Shown piece after piece: positions 17,806-30,900 of a stretch of DNA of 64,000 nucleotides (its first letter is position 1; each line of letters opens with the position of its first letter). The translations under genes were made by a program, and so were the position numbers. The notes below the pieces were generated by a model. That model saw only the letters and a program-made list of their open reading frames with translations. It made no database searches and had not been told where the DNA came from. Source of the DNA: Taudactylus pleione (Eukaryota; Chordata; Amphibia; Anura; Myobatrachidae); assembly GCA_031769625.1 (NCBI GenBank), contig JAUIMM010002007.1:62001-126000 (forward strand), given 5' to 3'.

Positions 17806-20800
17806 GTTGATTTTGGTGCTTAATTTTGACACAGAACTCTCCAGAAAGATATTTTCCCCGTATGAAAAATTCTGTAAGCCCCGGACCTTAAAAATCGGCC
17901 AAAAATTTTTTTCTTCAAATATCCCCAAATTCTGCTTAAAACTTTCAGTAAACTTTAAAAAAGATTTGCTGCGGTGACAAAAGTTGATTTTGGTGCTTAA
18001 TTTTGACACTGAACCCTCCAGAAAGATATTTACCAGTATGAAAAAATCTGTAAGCCCCGGACCTTAAAAATCGGCCAAAAATCTTTTTCTTCAAAAATCC
18101 CCAAATTCTGCTTAAAACTTTCAGTAAACCTTAAAAAAGATTTGGTGCGGTGACAGAAGTTGATTTTGGTGCTTAATTTTGACACAGAACTCTCAAGAAA
18201 GAATTTACCCGTATGAAAAATTCTGTAAGCCCCGGACCTTAAAAATCGGCCAAAAATTTTTTTCTTCAAAAATCCCCAAATTCTGCTTAAAACTTTCAGT
18301 AAACCTTAAAAAAGATTTGCTGCGGTGACAAAAGTTGATTTTGGTGCTTAATTTTGACACTGAACCCTCCAGAAAGATATTTACCAGTATGAAAAAATCT
18401 GTAAGCCCCGGACCTTAAAAATCGGCAAAAAATCTTTTTCTTCAAAAATCCCCAAATTCTGCTTAAAACTTTCAGTAAACCTTAAAAAAGATTTGGTGCG
18501 GTGACAGAAGTTGATTTTGGTGCTTAATTTTGACACAGAACTCTCAAGAAAGAATTTACCTGTATGAAAAATTCTGTAAGCCCCGGACCTTAAAAATCGG
18601 CCAAAAATTTTTTTCTTCAAAAATCCCCAAATTCTGCTTAAAACTTTCAGTAAACCTTAAAAAAGATTTGCTGCGGTGACAGAAGTTGATTTTGGTGCTT
18701 TATTTTGACACAGAACCCTCCAGAAAGATATTTACCCATATGAAAAATTCTGTAAGCTCCGGACCTTTAAAATCGGCCAAAATTTTTTTCTTCAAAAATC
18801 CCCAAATTCTCATTAAAACTTTCAGTAAACCTTAAAAAAGATTTGGTGCGGTGACAGAAGTTGATTTTGGTGCTTAATTTTGACACAGAACCCTCCAGAA
18901 AGATATTTACCCGTATGAAAAATTCTGTAAGCCCCGGACCTTAAAAATCGGCCAAAAATTTTTTTCTTCAAAAATCCCCAAATTCTGCTGAAAACTTTTA
19001 GAAAACCTTAAAAAAGATTTGCTGCGGTGACAGAAGTTGATTTTGGTGCTTAATTTTGACACAGAACCCTCCAGAAAGATATTTACCCATATGAAAAATT
19101 CTGTAAGCTCCGGACCTTAAAAATCGGCCCAAAATTTTTTTCTTCAAAAATCCCCAAATTCTGCTTAAAACTTTCAGTAAACCTTAAAAAAGATTTGCTG
19201 CGGTGACAGAAGTTGATTTTGGTGCTTAATTTTGACACAGAACCCTCCAGAAAGATATTTACCCATATGAAAAATTCTGTAAGCCCCAGACCTTAAAAAT
19301 CGGGCAAAAATTTTTTTCTTCAAAAATCCCCAAATTCTGCTTAAAACTTTCAGTAAACATTAAAAAAGATTTGATGCGGTGACAAAAGTTGATTTTGGTG
19401 CTTTATTTTGACACAGAACCCTCCAGAAAGATATTTACCCATATGAAAAATTCTGTAAGCTCTGGACCTTAAAAATTGGCCAAAATTTTTTTTCTTCAAA
19501 AATCCCCAAATTCTCCTTAAAACTTTCAGTAAACATTAAAAAAGATTTGCTGCGGTGACAGAAGTTGATTTTGGTGCTTTATTTTGACACAGAACCCTCC
19601 AGAAAGATATTTACCCGTATGAAAAATTCTGTAAGCCCTGGACCTTAAAAATCGGCCAAAATTTTTTTTCTTCAAAAATCCCTAAATTCTGCTGAAAACT
19701 TTCAATAAACCTTAAAAAAGATTTGCTGCGGTGACAGAAGTTGATTTTGGTGCTTAATTTTGACACAGAACCCTCCAGAAAGATATTTACCCGTATGAAA
19801 AATTCTGTAAGCTCCGGACCTTAAAAATCGGCCAAAAATTTTTTTCTTCAAAAATCCCCAAATTCTGCTGAAAACTTTCAGAAAACCTTAAAAAAGATTT
19901 GCTGCGGTGACAGAAGTTGATTTTGGTGCTTAATTTTGACATAGAACCATCCAGAAAGATATTTACCCATATGAAAAATTCTGTAAGCCCTGGACCTTAA
20001 AAATCGGACAAAAATTTTTCTCTTCAAAAATCCCCAAATTCTGCTTAAAACTTTCAGTAAACCTTAAAAAAGATTTGCTACGGTGACAGAAGTTGATTTT
20101 GGTGCTTAATTTTGACACAGAACCCTCCAGAAAGACATTTACCCGTATGAAAAATTCTGTAAGCTCCGGACCTTAAAAATCGGCCAAAAATTTTTTTCTT
20201 CAAAAATCCCCAAATTCTGCTGAAAACTTTCAATAAACCTTAAAAAAGATTTGGTGCGGTGACAGAAGTTGATTTTGGTGCTTAATTTTGACACTGAACT
20301 CTCAAGAAAGAATTTACCCATATGAAAAATTCTGTAAGCCCTGGACCTTAAAAATCAGCCAAAAAATGTTTTCTTCAAAAATCCCCAAATTCTGCTTAAA
20401 ACTTTCAGTAAACCTTAAAAAAGATTTGCTGCGTTGACAGAAGTTGATTTTGGTGCTTAATTCTGACACAGAACCCTCCAGAAAGATATTTACCCGTATG
20501 AAAAATTCTGTAAGCCCCGCCCCTTAAAAATCGGCCAAAAATGTTTTTCTTCAAAAATCCCCAAATTCTGCTTAAAACTTTCAGTAAACCTTAAAAAAGA
20601 TTTGGTGCGGTGACAGAAGTTGATTTTGGTGCTTAATTTTGACACAGAACTCTCAAGAAAGAATTTACCCGTATGAAAAATTCTGTAAGCCCCGGACCTT
20701 AAAAATCGGCCAAAAATTTTTTTCTTCAAAAATCCCCAAATTCTGCTAAAAACTTTCAGTAAACCTTAAAAAAGATTTGGTGCGGTGACAGAAGTTGATT

Positions 20801-23800
20801 TTGGTGCTTAATTTTGACACAGAACTCTCAAGAAAGAATTTACCCGTATGAAAAATTCTGTAAGCCCCGCCCCTTAAAAATCGGCCAAAAATTTTTTTCT
20901 TCAAAAATCCCCAAATTCTGCTTAAAACTTTCAGTAAACCTTAAAAAAGATTTGCTGCCATGACAGAAGTGGATTTTGGTGCTTAATTTTGACACAGAAC
21001 CCTCCAGAAAGATATTTACCCGTATGAAAAATTCTGTAAGCCCCGAACCTTAAAAATCGGCCAAAAATTTTTTTCTTCAAAAATCCCCAAAATCTGCTTA
21101 AAACTTTCAGTAAACATTAAAAAAGATTTGATGCGGTGACAAAAGTTGATTTTGGTGCTTTATTTTGACACAGAACCCTCCAGAAAGATATTTACCCATA
21201 TGAAAAATTCTGTAAGCTCCGGACCTTTAAAATCGGCCAAAATTTTTTTCTTCAAAAATCCCCAAATTCTCATTAAAACTTTCAGTAAACCTTAAAAAAG
21301 ATTTGGTGCGGTGACAGAAGTTGATTTTGGTGCTTAATTTTGACACAGAACCCTCCAGAAAGATATTTACCCGTATGAAAAATTCTGTAAGCCCCGGACC
21401 TTAAAAATCGGCCAAAAATTTTTTTCTTCAAAAATCCCCAAATTCTGCTGAAAACTTTTAGAAAACCTTAAAAAAGATTTGCTGCGGTGACAGAAGTTGA
21501 TTTTGGTGCTTAATTTTGACACAGAACCCTCCAGAAAGATATTTACCCATATGAAAAATTCTGTGAGCTCCGGACCTTAAAAATCGGCCAAAAATTTTTT
21601 TCTTCAAAAATCCCCAAATTCTGCTTAAAACTTTCAGTAAACCTTAAAAAAGATTTGCTGCGGTGACAGAAGTTGATTTTGGTGCTTAATTTTGACACAG
21701 AACCCTCCAGAAAGATATTTACCCATATGAAAAATTCTGTAAGCCCCAGACCTTAAAAATCGGGCAAAAATTTTTTTCTTCAAAAATCCCCAAATTCTGC
21801 TTAAAACTTTCAGTAAACATTAAAAAAGATTTGATGCGGTGACAAAAGTTGATTTTGGTGCTTTATTTTGACACAGAACCCTCCAGAAAGATATTTACCC
21901 ATATGAAAAATTCTGTAAGCTCTGGACCTTAAAAATTGGCCAAAATTTTTTTTCTTCAAAAATCCCCAAATTCTCCTTAAAACTTTCAGTAAACATTAAA
22001 AAAGATTTGCTGCGGTGACAGAAGTTGATTTTGGTGCTTTATTTTGACACAGAACCCTCCAGAAAGATATTTACCCGTATGAAAAATTCTGTAAGCCCCG
22101 GACCTTAAAAATCGGCCAAAATTTTTTTCTTCAAAAATCCCCAAATTCTGCTGAAAACTTTCAGAAAACCTTAAAAAAGATTTGCTGCGGTGACAGAAGT
22201 TGATTTTGGTGCTTAATTTTGACATAGAACCATCCAGAAAGATATTTACCCATATGAAAAATTCTGTAAGCCCTGGACCTTAAAAATCGGCCAAAATTTT
22301 TTTTCTTCAAAAATCCCCAAATTCTGCTGAAAACTTTCAATAAACCTTAAAAAAGATTTGCTGCGGTGACAGAAGTTGATTTTGGTGCTTAATTTTGACA
22401 CAGAACCCTCCAGAAAGATATTTACCCGTATGAAAAATTCTGTAAGCTCCGGACCTTAAAAATCGGCCAAAAATTTTTTTCTTCAAAAATCCCCAAATTC
22501 TGCTGAAAACTTTCAATAAACCTTAAAAAAGATTTGGTGCGGTGACAGAAGTTGATTTTGGTGCTTAATTTTGACACTGAACTCTCAAGAAAGAATTTAC
22601 CCGTATGAAAAATTCTGTAAGCCCTGGACCTTAAAAATCAGCCAAAAAATGTTTTCTTCAACAATCCCCAAATTCTGCTTAAAACTTTCAGTAAACCTTA
22701 AAAAAGATTTGCTGCGGTGACAGAAGTTGATTTTGGTGCTTAATTTTGACACAGAACCCTCCAGAAAGATATTTACCCGTATGAAAAATTCTGTAAGCCC
22801 CGGACCTTAAAAATTGGCCAAAAATGTTTTTCTTCAAATATCCCCAAATTCTGCTTAAAACTTTCAGTAAACTTTAAAAAAGATTTGCTGCGGTGACAAA
22901 AGTTGATTTTGGTGCTTAATTTTGACACTGAACCCTCCAGAAAGATATTTACCAGTATGAAAAAATCTGTAAGCCCCGGACCTTAAAAATCGGCCAAAAA
23001 TCTTTTTCTTCAAAAATCCCCAAATTCTGCTTAAAACTTTCAGTAAACCTTAAAAAAGATTTGGTGCGGTGACAGAAGTTGATTTTGGTGCTTAATTTTG
23101 ACACAGAACTCTCAAGAAAGAATTTACCCGTATGAAAAATTCTGTAAGCCCCGGACCTTAAAAATCGGCCAAAAATTTTTTTCTTCAAAAATCCCCAAAT
23201 TCTGCTTAAAACTTTCAGTAAACCTTAAAAAAGATTTGCTGCGGTGACAAAAGTTGATTTTGGTGCTTAATTTTGACACTGAACCCTCCAGAAAGATATT
23301 TACCAGTATGAAAAAATCTGTAAGCCCCGGACCTTAAAAATCGGCCAAAAATCTTTTTCTTCAAAAATCCCCAAATTCTGCTTAAAACTTTCAGTAAACC
23401 TTAAAAAAGATTTGGTGCGGTGACAGAAGTTGATTTTGGTGCTTAATTTTGACACAGAACTCTCAAGAAAGAATTTACCTGTATGAAAAATTCTGTAAGC
23501 CCCGGACCTTAAAAATCGGCCAAAAATTTTTTTCTTCAAAAATCCCCAAATTCTGCTTAAAACTTTCAGTAAACCTTAAAAAAGATTTGCTGCGGTGACA
23601 GAAGTTGATTTTGGTGCTTAATTTTGACACAGAACCCTCCAGAAAGATATTTACCTGTATGAAAAATTCTGTAAGCCCCGGACCTTAAAAATCGGCCAAA
23701 AATTTTCTTCTTCAAAAATCCCCAAATTCTGCTGAAAACTTTCAGAAAACCTTAAAAAAGATTTGCTGCGGTGACAGAAGTTGATTTTGGTGCTTAATAT

Positions 23801-23955
23801 TGACACAGAACCCTCCAGAAAGATATTTACCCATATGAAAAATTCTGTAAGCTCCGGACCTTAAAAATCGGCCAAAATTTTTTTCCTTCAAAAATCCCCA
23901 AATTCTCCTTAAAACTTTCAGTAAACCTTAACAAAGATTTGCTGCGGTGACAGAA
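17782..23955. repeat. Satellite array A2, 35 monomers
   Basis: 6174 bp, equal to 35 monomers of about 175.7 bp plus 24 bp. Much of the right part aligns with A1 at offset 13477 and then 13125. The shift of 352 bp shows that A1 has two monomers (7472-7823) missing here. A2 also contains an internal duplication: about 18690-19630 repeats at about 21150-22090, exactly 2460 bp (14 monomers) away. The first monomer, with GATATTTTCCCCG, is shared only with the start of A4. No genes are seen. Confidence 0.96.
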
Positions 23956-24458
23956 TATGCTTCTTTATTTTAACTTGCAACAAAGATATATATATATATA
24001 CAATAATTACATATATAAAAAATAAATAAATAAATAGATAAAATATATATATACACAAAATCAAATATCAACATAAGGATACACAATATTACTCCATATT
24101 ATGCCTTATAACCAAAAGAAAACTTTACCAATCCTAATAATAAACAACTTATCTCCTATGAGAAAAAGTAAGCAAGGATTTTAGAACAACAACTACCTTA
24201 ACCACTATCTATATATTTTTTTTTTTTTTTTTTTATATATTATATATGTATATATACACAGCAAACCATAAAACAATACAAAAAACTTTAACTACTATCT
24301 ATCTTATCTAATCCTACCCATCACCAATACACACCACCTCAGGTAGATGTATGTAAAACCTTTTCAACAAAAACCAAAAAATAGAATAAAAAATCTACAG
24401 GGAGTGAAAGGACAGAAAAGAAACCCAGCTGAACAAGAAGAGACTTTCAACCACCCAC
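23956..24458 (-). other. E3 3' UTR
   Basis: 503 nt, with AATAAA at 23964-23969 (minus) 8 nt from the junction. The TA run and the T-run are shorter than in E2. Otherwise the same sequence, with no coding potential. Confidence 0.82.
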
Positions 24459-27400
24459 TCAAGGGGGTTTCAAACGGCCCCACCACTGTGACCATCTGAC
24501 AGCATCCAGTCTCCCCTTATCCAGATCCATCATCTTTTTCACCTCTTGCATAATCATACCTACCACCACATCACAGGGGAGGACCTTCCTTCGAATAGAT
24601 ACCTGGCACCGTGCATTCCACGTGTGATACCTAACAGCTAAACTAACTAAAAAAATTGTGGTTAAATTAAAGCCACCGTATCTTCTGACTACCCCATAAG
24701 CCCACTCAGGGTAACTAAGACCCGAAAGGCACGGGATACCAATGGCCTTTGAAACCTCCTCATAAACCTTTACATTAAAAGGACACTCAAGCAGGAAGTG
24801 GTCCATCGTCTCCTCCACCCCTGGACATTCCTCCCGTGGGCAGCCACGTTCACTGGCACTTCGCCACCTGAGGTTCCCTCCAACATAAAGCCTCCCATGA
24901 AAAGTGAGCCAGGCAATATCTTTGAACTTGGGCGGTAACCTTTGTGAATTTAACAAAACCAATCCAGCCGAAGCGACATTACCTGGACAGTCCCTCAGTG
25001 ACAGCGGAACATGAAAGTGGGTGTGCAAAATTCTTCTCTCCAACTCCCTCCTAGAGAAGTTTTTGACTTCACCCACTCCCATGTCATATCGCTTTATCAC
25101 CTTCAAGCTCTGGATGACGTAGATCGGGAGGTAACCATGACGAATCCGGAAACTTCTCACTTGGCCTCCATCTATCCAGAATCTGAGGAAGGGAAACACC
25201 CATGGTCTAAATCCCTCTACCCACCGAGGAGGAGTGTCTAAAAACATGCTCCCAATGTTAAGCTTTAAAAAAGCTGTAACAAAAAAGATCACTGGGTTTA
25301 CCATGTTCAAACCCCCATCTTTCCTCGGTCTGTAGGTGATACCCCTCTTCACTATATTGATCCTGTTCTTCCACAACAAGAGGAAGAACAAGGAATTCAA
25401 TCTGGACCACAAAGATTGTGGCAAAAAGCACACGTAACTGACATACAAAAAAATCGGGATCAGGTAAGTTTTGCACAAGTCAACCCTTTCCCTCAAAGAC
25501 AATTTCCATCTTTTCCAACTCTCTACCTTCTTGGTAGCATCCTCCAGCTTGTTAACCCAATTTAGGGAGGCATAATCTCCATGATCAAATTTGATACCAA
25601 GAATTTTAATCTGATCGTTGACCTGAGGGAAGCTGTCCGGAAGAGGAAAAGGCTCCCCCTCCTCCCCCATCCAGAAAACATCACACTTTTCTCGGTTTAC
25701 TCTGGAGCACGAAGCCTCAGAGTACTCGCAAATGAGGTGTTCTATGCCACGGGCCTCTGCCTGCGAGGACAGAACCACCGTGACATCATCTGCGTAAGCC
25801 ACCACCCTCAATGCAAACTCCGGACTCAGCTGCACCCCCCCTACAGTCCCACACTCTACCCTCCTAACGAAGGGATCGATTGCAAAGACATACAGGAGGG
25901 GGCTCAGGGGACACCCCTGACGAACACCCGAGCCTACACCAAAGGTAGGGCCCACCCAACCGTTTACCAGTGGAAAGCTTTCAGCCATACGATAGATCGT
26001 CTGTAACCAATTAACCACCCTCTCTGGAAGACCATACCATCTCAGTAGAGCCCAAAGGTACTCATGATTCACTCGGTCAAAAGCTTTAGACTGATCCAAT
26101 GCCAGTAAGTACTTTCCCCACTTCTCAGCCCTGCACCGCTCAATGGCCTCCCGGACACCAAGGACAGCACTAAAAGTGCTACGACCCTTCACCGTACAGT
26201 GCTGAGAAGGAGAAAGCAACAGCTCAGAAAACTCTGAAAGCCTGTTAAACAGTACCTTTGCCAAAATCTTCCTGTCTGTATTGAGAAGGGCTATGGGGCG
26301 CCAGTTCTCAATACGAGACGAGTCCTTCCCTTTGGACAGCAAAATAAGCGCAGATAACCTCATGGAAGGAGGGAGGACTCCCTCATCCAGGCTCTCATTA
26401 AAAACTTCCACAAGGCGGGGAATCAGGAGGTCAGCAAAGGTCTTATAAAATTCAGATGTTAAACCATCTGGTCCTGGTGATTTCTTGGGATTTAAACCCA
26501 TTATCGCCTTCCTAACTTCCTCTGCGGTTATATCACTTGCCAAGGAGTCAAGAGAGGCACCCTGAGAACTCAGACCAGGGGTTCCCCTCAGAAATTCCTC
26601 CATCCTCTCCCTGATGAGTGGCTGCTCAGACAGAAGATCAGAATAGTAGGACACAATAACATCCAGAATGCCTTCCTTGTCAGTACGAAGAACACCCTGT
26701 CCGTCCACCAGTCCTCTGACATGTTTGGCGTCGACTGACCTCCTACAGCTCTGGTAGGGATCAGGCGAGTGGTACATACCATAATCCCTTTCCAAAACCA
26801 AGGATGCCAATCGGTTATATTGGAACTCTTTCATCTGAGCCTTCACTCGGGAGATTTCCCCATCATCTCCCTCCTCAGAGATCAGGAAATCCAATTTCCT
26901 TCTCAGATTACGGTAGATATTTTGCTTTATCAAGTTTTTCCTAGCTATAAGGCCACGGAAAAATTTGCAGGTTCTCTTTTTAATCACCTCCCACCACTCA
27001 GACCTACTCCAACCAGCCTCCAGAAGTGTCTCCTGAGATTGAAAGAAGACCCTGAAGGACTGCCTAACTCTCTCTTCTTCCAGGAGTTCAGAGTTCAAAC
27101 GCCACAGACCCCGCCCCTTCTGAGGGGTTTCTGAAGCATTCAAAGTTACTGAGAGCAAACCGTGATCGGAAAATTCCACCAACCTCACCCCAAGGGATGA
27201 AGTCTTGGAAGTCTCCTTAACAAAAAACCTATCTATCCTAGACCTACGACTACCACTAAAGTAGGTGAAACCCGTGAGGTCTGGGGAGTGACGAATATGC
27301 ACATCCACCAAACCAGCCTGTCTAACCATGCTAACTAAAAAATTGGAATCATAGCCCAGGGGTCTCCTTGAGCCTCCCCTGTCTTTTGGCCTAACAACGG

Positions 27401-27836
27401 TATTAAAATCACCACCAAAGACGACCTGCTGGGCTGTAAAAAGAAAAGGTTTTATCTCCATAAAGAGACTTTTCCTATCACCTGGTGTCTGTGGCCCATA
27501 CACATTAATTAATCTCACATCTTGTCCCTTTATGTTGACATCCAAAATCATACATCTACCTGCTTGCAATTCAATAACCTTGTGCACAGTTACCATATCA
27601 GAAAAAAGGACTGCCACCCCACCGTATGGCTCGGCCGCAAGAGACCAGTAAGAAGGACCCCTCCTCCACTCCTGCTTCGCCTTGTGGAGGATATCCAATT
27701 TACTAATCCTAGTCTCTTGCAAAAATAAAACATCAACATCAATCGTATTGAAAAAATCAAAGGCCATCATACGAGCACATTCGGACAACACGGAAGCCAC
27801 ATTAATCGTGGCACATCGTATAGGATGAGGATCCAT
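24459..27836 (-). CDS. LINE ORF2: APE endonuclease-reverse transcriptase, E3
   Basis: 1125 aa with ATG at 27834-27836 and the same architecture as the E2 protein: APE endonuclease (N12, E41, D143, D224, H225), reverse transcriptase (D581, YADD 681-684) and C-terminal CCHC (999-1018). All catalytic residues are present. By eye it differs from E2 at six positions: T83, V558, M919, I936, R948, G1055. T83 and I936 are shared with E5, which supports an E3/E5 grouping. M919 and G1055 are private. None touches a catalytic motif. The lack of stops or frameshifts over 3.4 kb implies recent insertion, recent duplication or selection. Confidence 0.96.
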   Translation of the reverse strand: MDPHPIRCATINVASVLSECARMMAFDFFNTIDVDVLFLQETRISKLDILHKAKQEWRRGPSYWSLAAEPYGGVAVLFSDMVTVHKVIELQAGRCMILDVNIKGQDVRLINVYGPQTPGDRKSLFMEIKPFLFTAQQVVFGGDFNTVVRPKDRGGSRRPLGYDSNFLVSMVRQAGLVDVHIRHSPDLTGFTYFSGSRRSRIDRFFVKETSKTSSLGVRLVEFSDHGLLSVTLNASETPQKGRGLWRLNSELLEEERVRQSFRVFFQSQETLLEAGWSRSEWWEVIKKRTCKFFRGLIARKNLIKQNIYRNLRRKLDFLISEEGDDGEISRVKAQMKEFQYNRLASLVLERDYGMYHSPDPYQSCRRSVDAKHVRGLVDGQGVLRTDKEGILDVIVSYYSDLLSEQPLIRERMEEFLRGTPGLSSQGASLDSLASDITAEEVRKAIMGLNPKKSPGPDGLTSEFYKTFADLLIPRLVEVFNESLDEGVLPPSMRLSALILLSKGKDSSRIENWRPIALLNTDRKILAKVLFNRLSEFSELLLSPSQHCTVKGRSTFSAVLGVREAIERCRAEKWGKYLLALDQSKAFDRVNHEYLWALLRWYGLPERVVNWLQTIYRMAESFPLVNGWVGPTFGVGSGVRQGCPLSPLLYVFAIDPFVRRVECGTVGGVQLSPEFALRVVAYADDVTVVLSSQAEARGIEHLICEYSEASCSRVNREKCDVFWMGEEGEPFPLPDSFPQVNDQIKILGIKFDHGDYASLNWVNKLEDATKKVESWKRWKLSLRERVDLCKTYLIPIFLYVSYVCFLPQSLWSRLNSLFFLLLWKNRINIVKRGITYRPRKDGGLNMVNPVIFFVTAFLKLNIGSMFLDTPPRWVEGFRPWVFPFLRFWIDGGQVRSFRIRHGYLPIYVIQSLKVIKRYDMGVGEVKNFSRRELERRILHTHFHVPLSLRDCPGNVASAGLVLLNSQRLPPKFKDIAWLTFHGRLYVGGNLRWRSASERGCPREECPGVEETMDHFLLECPFNVKVYEEVSKAIGIPCLSGLSYPEWAYGVVRRYGGFNLTTIFLVSLAVRYHTWNARCQVSIRRKVLPCDVVVGMIMQEVKKMMDLDKGRLDAVRWSQWWGRLKPP

Positions 27837-27902
27837 GTTTCTAGGTTATGGAATATTACAAGACCTTGCTTACTTTTACATACCATCACCAAAAAACAAG
27901 TC

Positions 27903-30900
27903 TTAACACTGCACACCAGCCCCCTGCGGGCCAGCCACACCACCGCTTGTGGCATCCCCACCCCCCTCCCTTCCACCCCCAGAGGGTACACCACCCTCCT
28001 CAGGGATCCCAGGGTCAGGGGCCTTGGCCACAAACTTTATGACCTGGCAGTGTACCCCACCACCAGTGCCACTTGGCCCGACCCCCGAGCTCTGGGATGA
28101 CTCCACATCAGTCTCTTTGACTACCTCCTGCTGAACCGCCACTGTCTCCTCCATTGCCACCACCTCCTCCTTTCTCCTTTCCACCACCCTTCTTTCCATC
28201 GGGGCCAGAGTTTCCTTATTTACCGCCTCTTCCCCCACCTCCGGGATTGACTCCCTTCTTTTTTTCCCGTCCCGGTGCCTCTCACTTTCTTTAAAAGACC
28301 TCTTTGTTTTTCTTTTGTTTTTTTTTGACACCAGATAACACTCTCCATCTTTCCTTATGATTTCCTCCTCGTCAGAGGAGAAAACATCAAATTTATTTGA
28401 TAACACCACTTGTGTTTCTGTATCTTTCTCTTTTATCCCCTTCCCTCCCCGCCTAACCTCCTGAAATGTCTCCTCCATTACCTCCTCCCTACTTTCAACA
28501 TTTACCACCTCATCCTGCTCTATACCCTCTTCTTCTACCTCATTCACCACCTCACTCACCACCACACTACTACCCACCACCTGTTCTAACACCACATTGT
28601 GACTGGCTTTCGGACATCTGCTATAAGGGTGCCCCTCCACCCCACACAAATTGCACCTGACAGTGTGACAATCTCTAGACCAGTGACCCACACCCCCACA
28701 CAAAGAACACTTCACCACAGTGCACTCGGAACTAACGTGACGGTGATCACCACACTTAAAACATGTCCTCGGCTGCCCAGGATAAAAACACTGAACCCTG
28801 TCCCTACCTATATAGGCAGCCGAGGGCACATGCACACACCCCCTTTCAGAATACCTCAACCTAATTCCTACTTCCCACGCCCCTCCCCACACACCCAACA
28901 CATAACCAGCCTTTGTTACCCCCGATTCAAGATCACAAAATCTCTTAAGCCAAAAGGCAATATCCTCTGGAGGTAATGATTCATTTCTGACTAGGATCGT
29001 AGCTTTGACCCTGTCCTGCCTGGTGACCAGGTTAACCACATACTTCTCAAATGGGTCCTTGGATCTGCACGCCTGCCACTTCACCCAGAAAACCTGCAGA
29101 CCCTGGTACGATACAAAGCTCAAGTCATACTCCAGGGTCCGCACTGGGTGAATGCAGGCGTACAGATCTGCCGCACCGAACCCCAGGCTGAACACCATTT
29201 TAAGGAAAGCCTCTCTACTTGGGGCTTCCCCTGGAGCAATCCACTTAAATTGAACAAGGTTCCTTCTTTTGCCAACACCTCCAGGCGTAGGTGCAGCATA
29301 TGACACATTATTTGCTCTTTGTCTAGTAACCACACTGGCATAAGACAGAACACCCGGAGCTGATTTAGACTGCCTCTCACCTCTCGAGACCATGTCTTTT
29401 TCTATTGCAGCGGCAGCCACTCTAGCCCTTTCAGGGACTAGCATTTTATCACCATATATAGTTTCAATCACCTTTCTTTGTTCAGCCGAAAGAGTCTCTT
29501 TATTCAGTATCGGCATTCCCTGTGCCAATATTGGACGGCTGACTGATACAGATGACACCCCTGGCACTTCCTCAGGAGCCTTATCCTGATGGGATTCCCC
29601 CTCCATGCCAGCTTCTACCAATACTGCTGCCTGAATCAGCTCAGAATCCATGGCCTCAGTGCAATCAGGGATAGTAGCTGCCAGTTCCCCCACAGGTACT
29701 GTTGCTCCGCCTATAGGGACCAGGGGGACCAGGGTAACAATTTGGGCACCCCCACTCCCAATCCCCCCAGTCTCCTTTGCATCATCGCTTACCTTATCAA
29801 CTGGCTCCCCCTGCACTCTCCGACCAGCATCCTCGGACGGCTGAGCCTCCACAGCAGCTGAAGACGGAACCTCCTCCTGTTCTGACTTAACCACCTCCAT
29901 GTCACTCATAGAGGTAGATTCCGATTTGATCATCTTTTTTTTTATTTTCTTTAAATATTCCAAGCGGTCCTTAGCATTTCCCAATGAAACGGACAAAGCT
30001 GTAATTTCCTCTTTAAAAGACCATCTGTCCCAGGTAGCGCTAACATTTCTTTTTCTCTTTTTTTCGCTTAGCTTGTTGCTCAGCTTCCTAATCTCTTTTT
30101 GAAGCTGATCCATGCTCAAAGCAGCATACACGTCATCTTCTTCATCCGCAGACACTTGGTCCTCCTCCACCGTCTTCTCCCCTTTTGCGGCACCCCCCGC
30201 TTCACTGCCAGTGGGGGCCACCATCTCCCCCTGAGTTGCCTCACTCAGGGGTCCCTCCACTGACAGTTTGGGGAGCACCGCTGGGCTAGGGGTCACCATA
30301 ACTGCACCTCCAGCACTGATCACCAGATTGCTGCTTTCTGTCATCTCCATGTCCTCCGATTCACTGCCAGTGAGGGTCTCCATACCCCCCCGAGTTGCCT
30401 CACTCGGGGGTCCCTCTACTGACAGTTTGGAGGCAGAGTCTGCAGCCACTATAACCACCTCCGCTGCACCGCTAGCGGGGGCCGCCATTACCCCCCGAGT
30501 TGCGTCACTCGGGGGTCCCGCCGCCAGCGGTTTGGAGACTGGCACTCTGCTGAACTCCACTGGACCCCCCGCTCTCCGAACTGAAAGTCCAGGGGGGTCC
30601 AGGACACCTCCTCCGCCAGCCGCCGGGTCCACGAGCACAGCAGCCGCCTTCCGACTCCCCGGCACGTCCGCCGCTGGTACAGGGAGTCCTCCGCTTGCTG
30701 CCGCCGTCCGCTCCATCAGCTCCGGCTGCTTCGGCTGCTCCGTCAGACTCCCCGCACTCCGTCTCCCGGGCAGGCGCGCCAAAGGGACAGGGGGGTCCGG
30801 AGCTCCAGCCGCGCACACTTGCGGCCTCCGCGAACCGGCGGGTGGATCCCCGGCCTCGCGCTGCAGTCCTCCGGCAGGCAGGTTAGGCGGGTCAGGCGGG

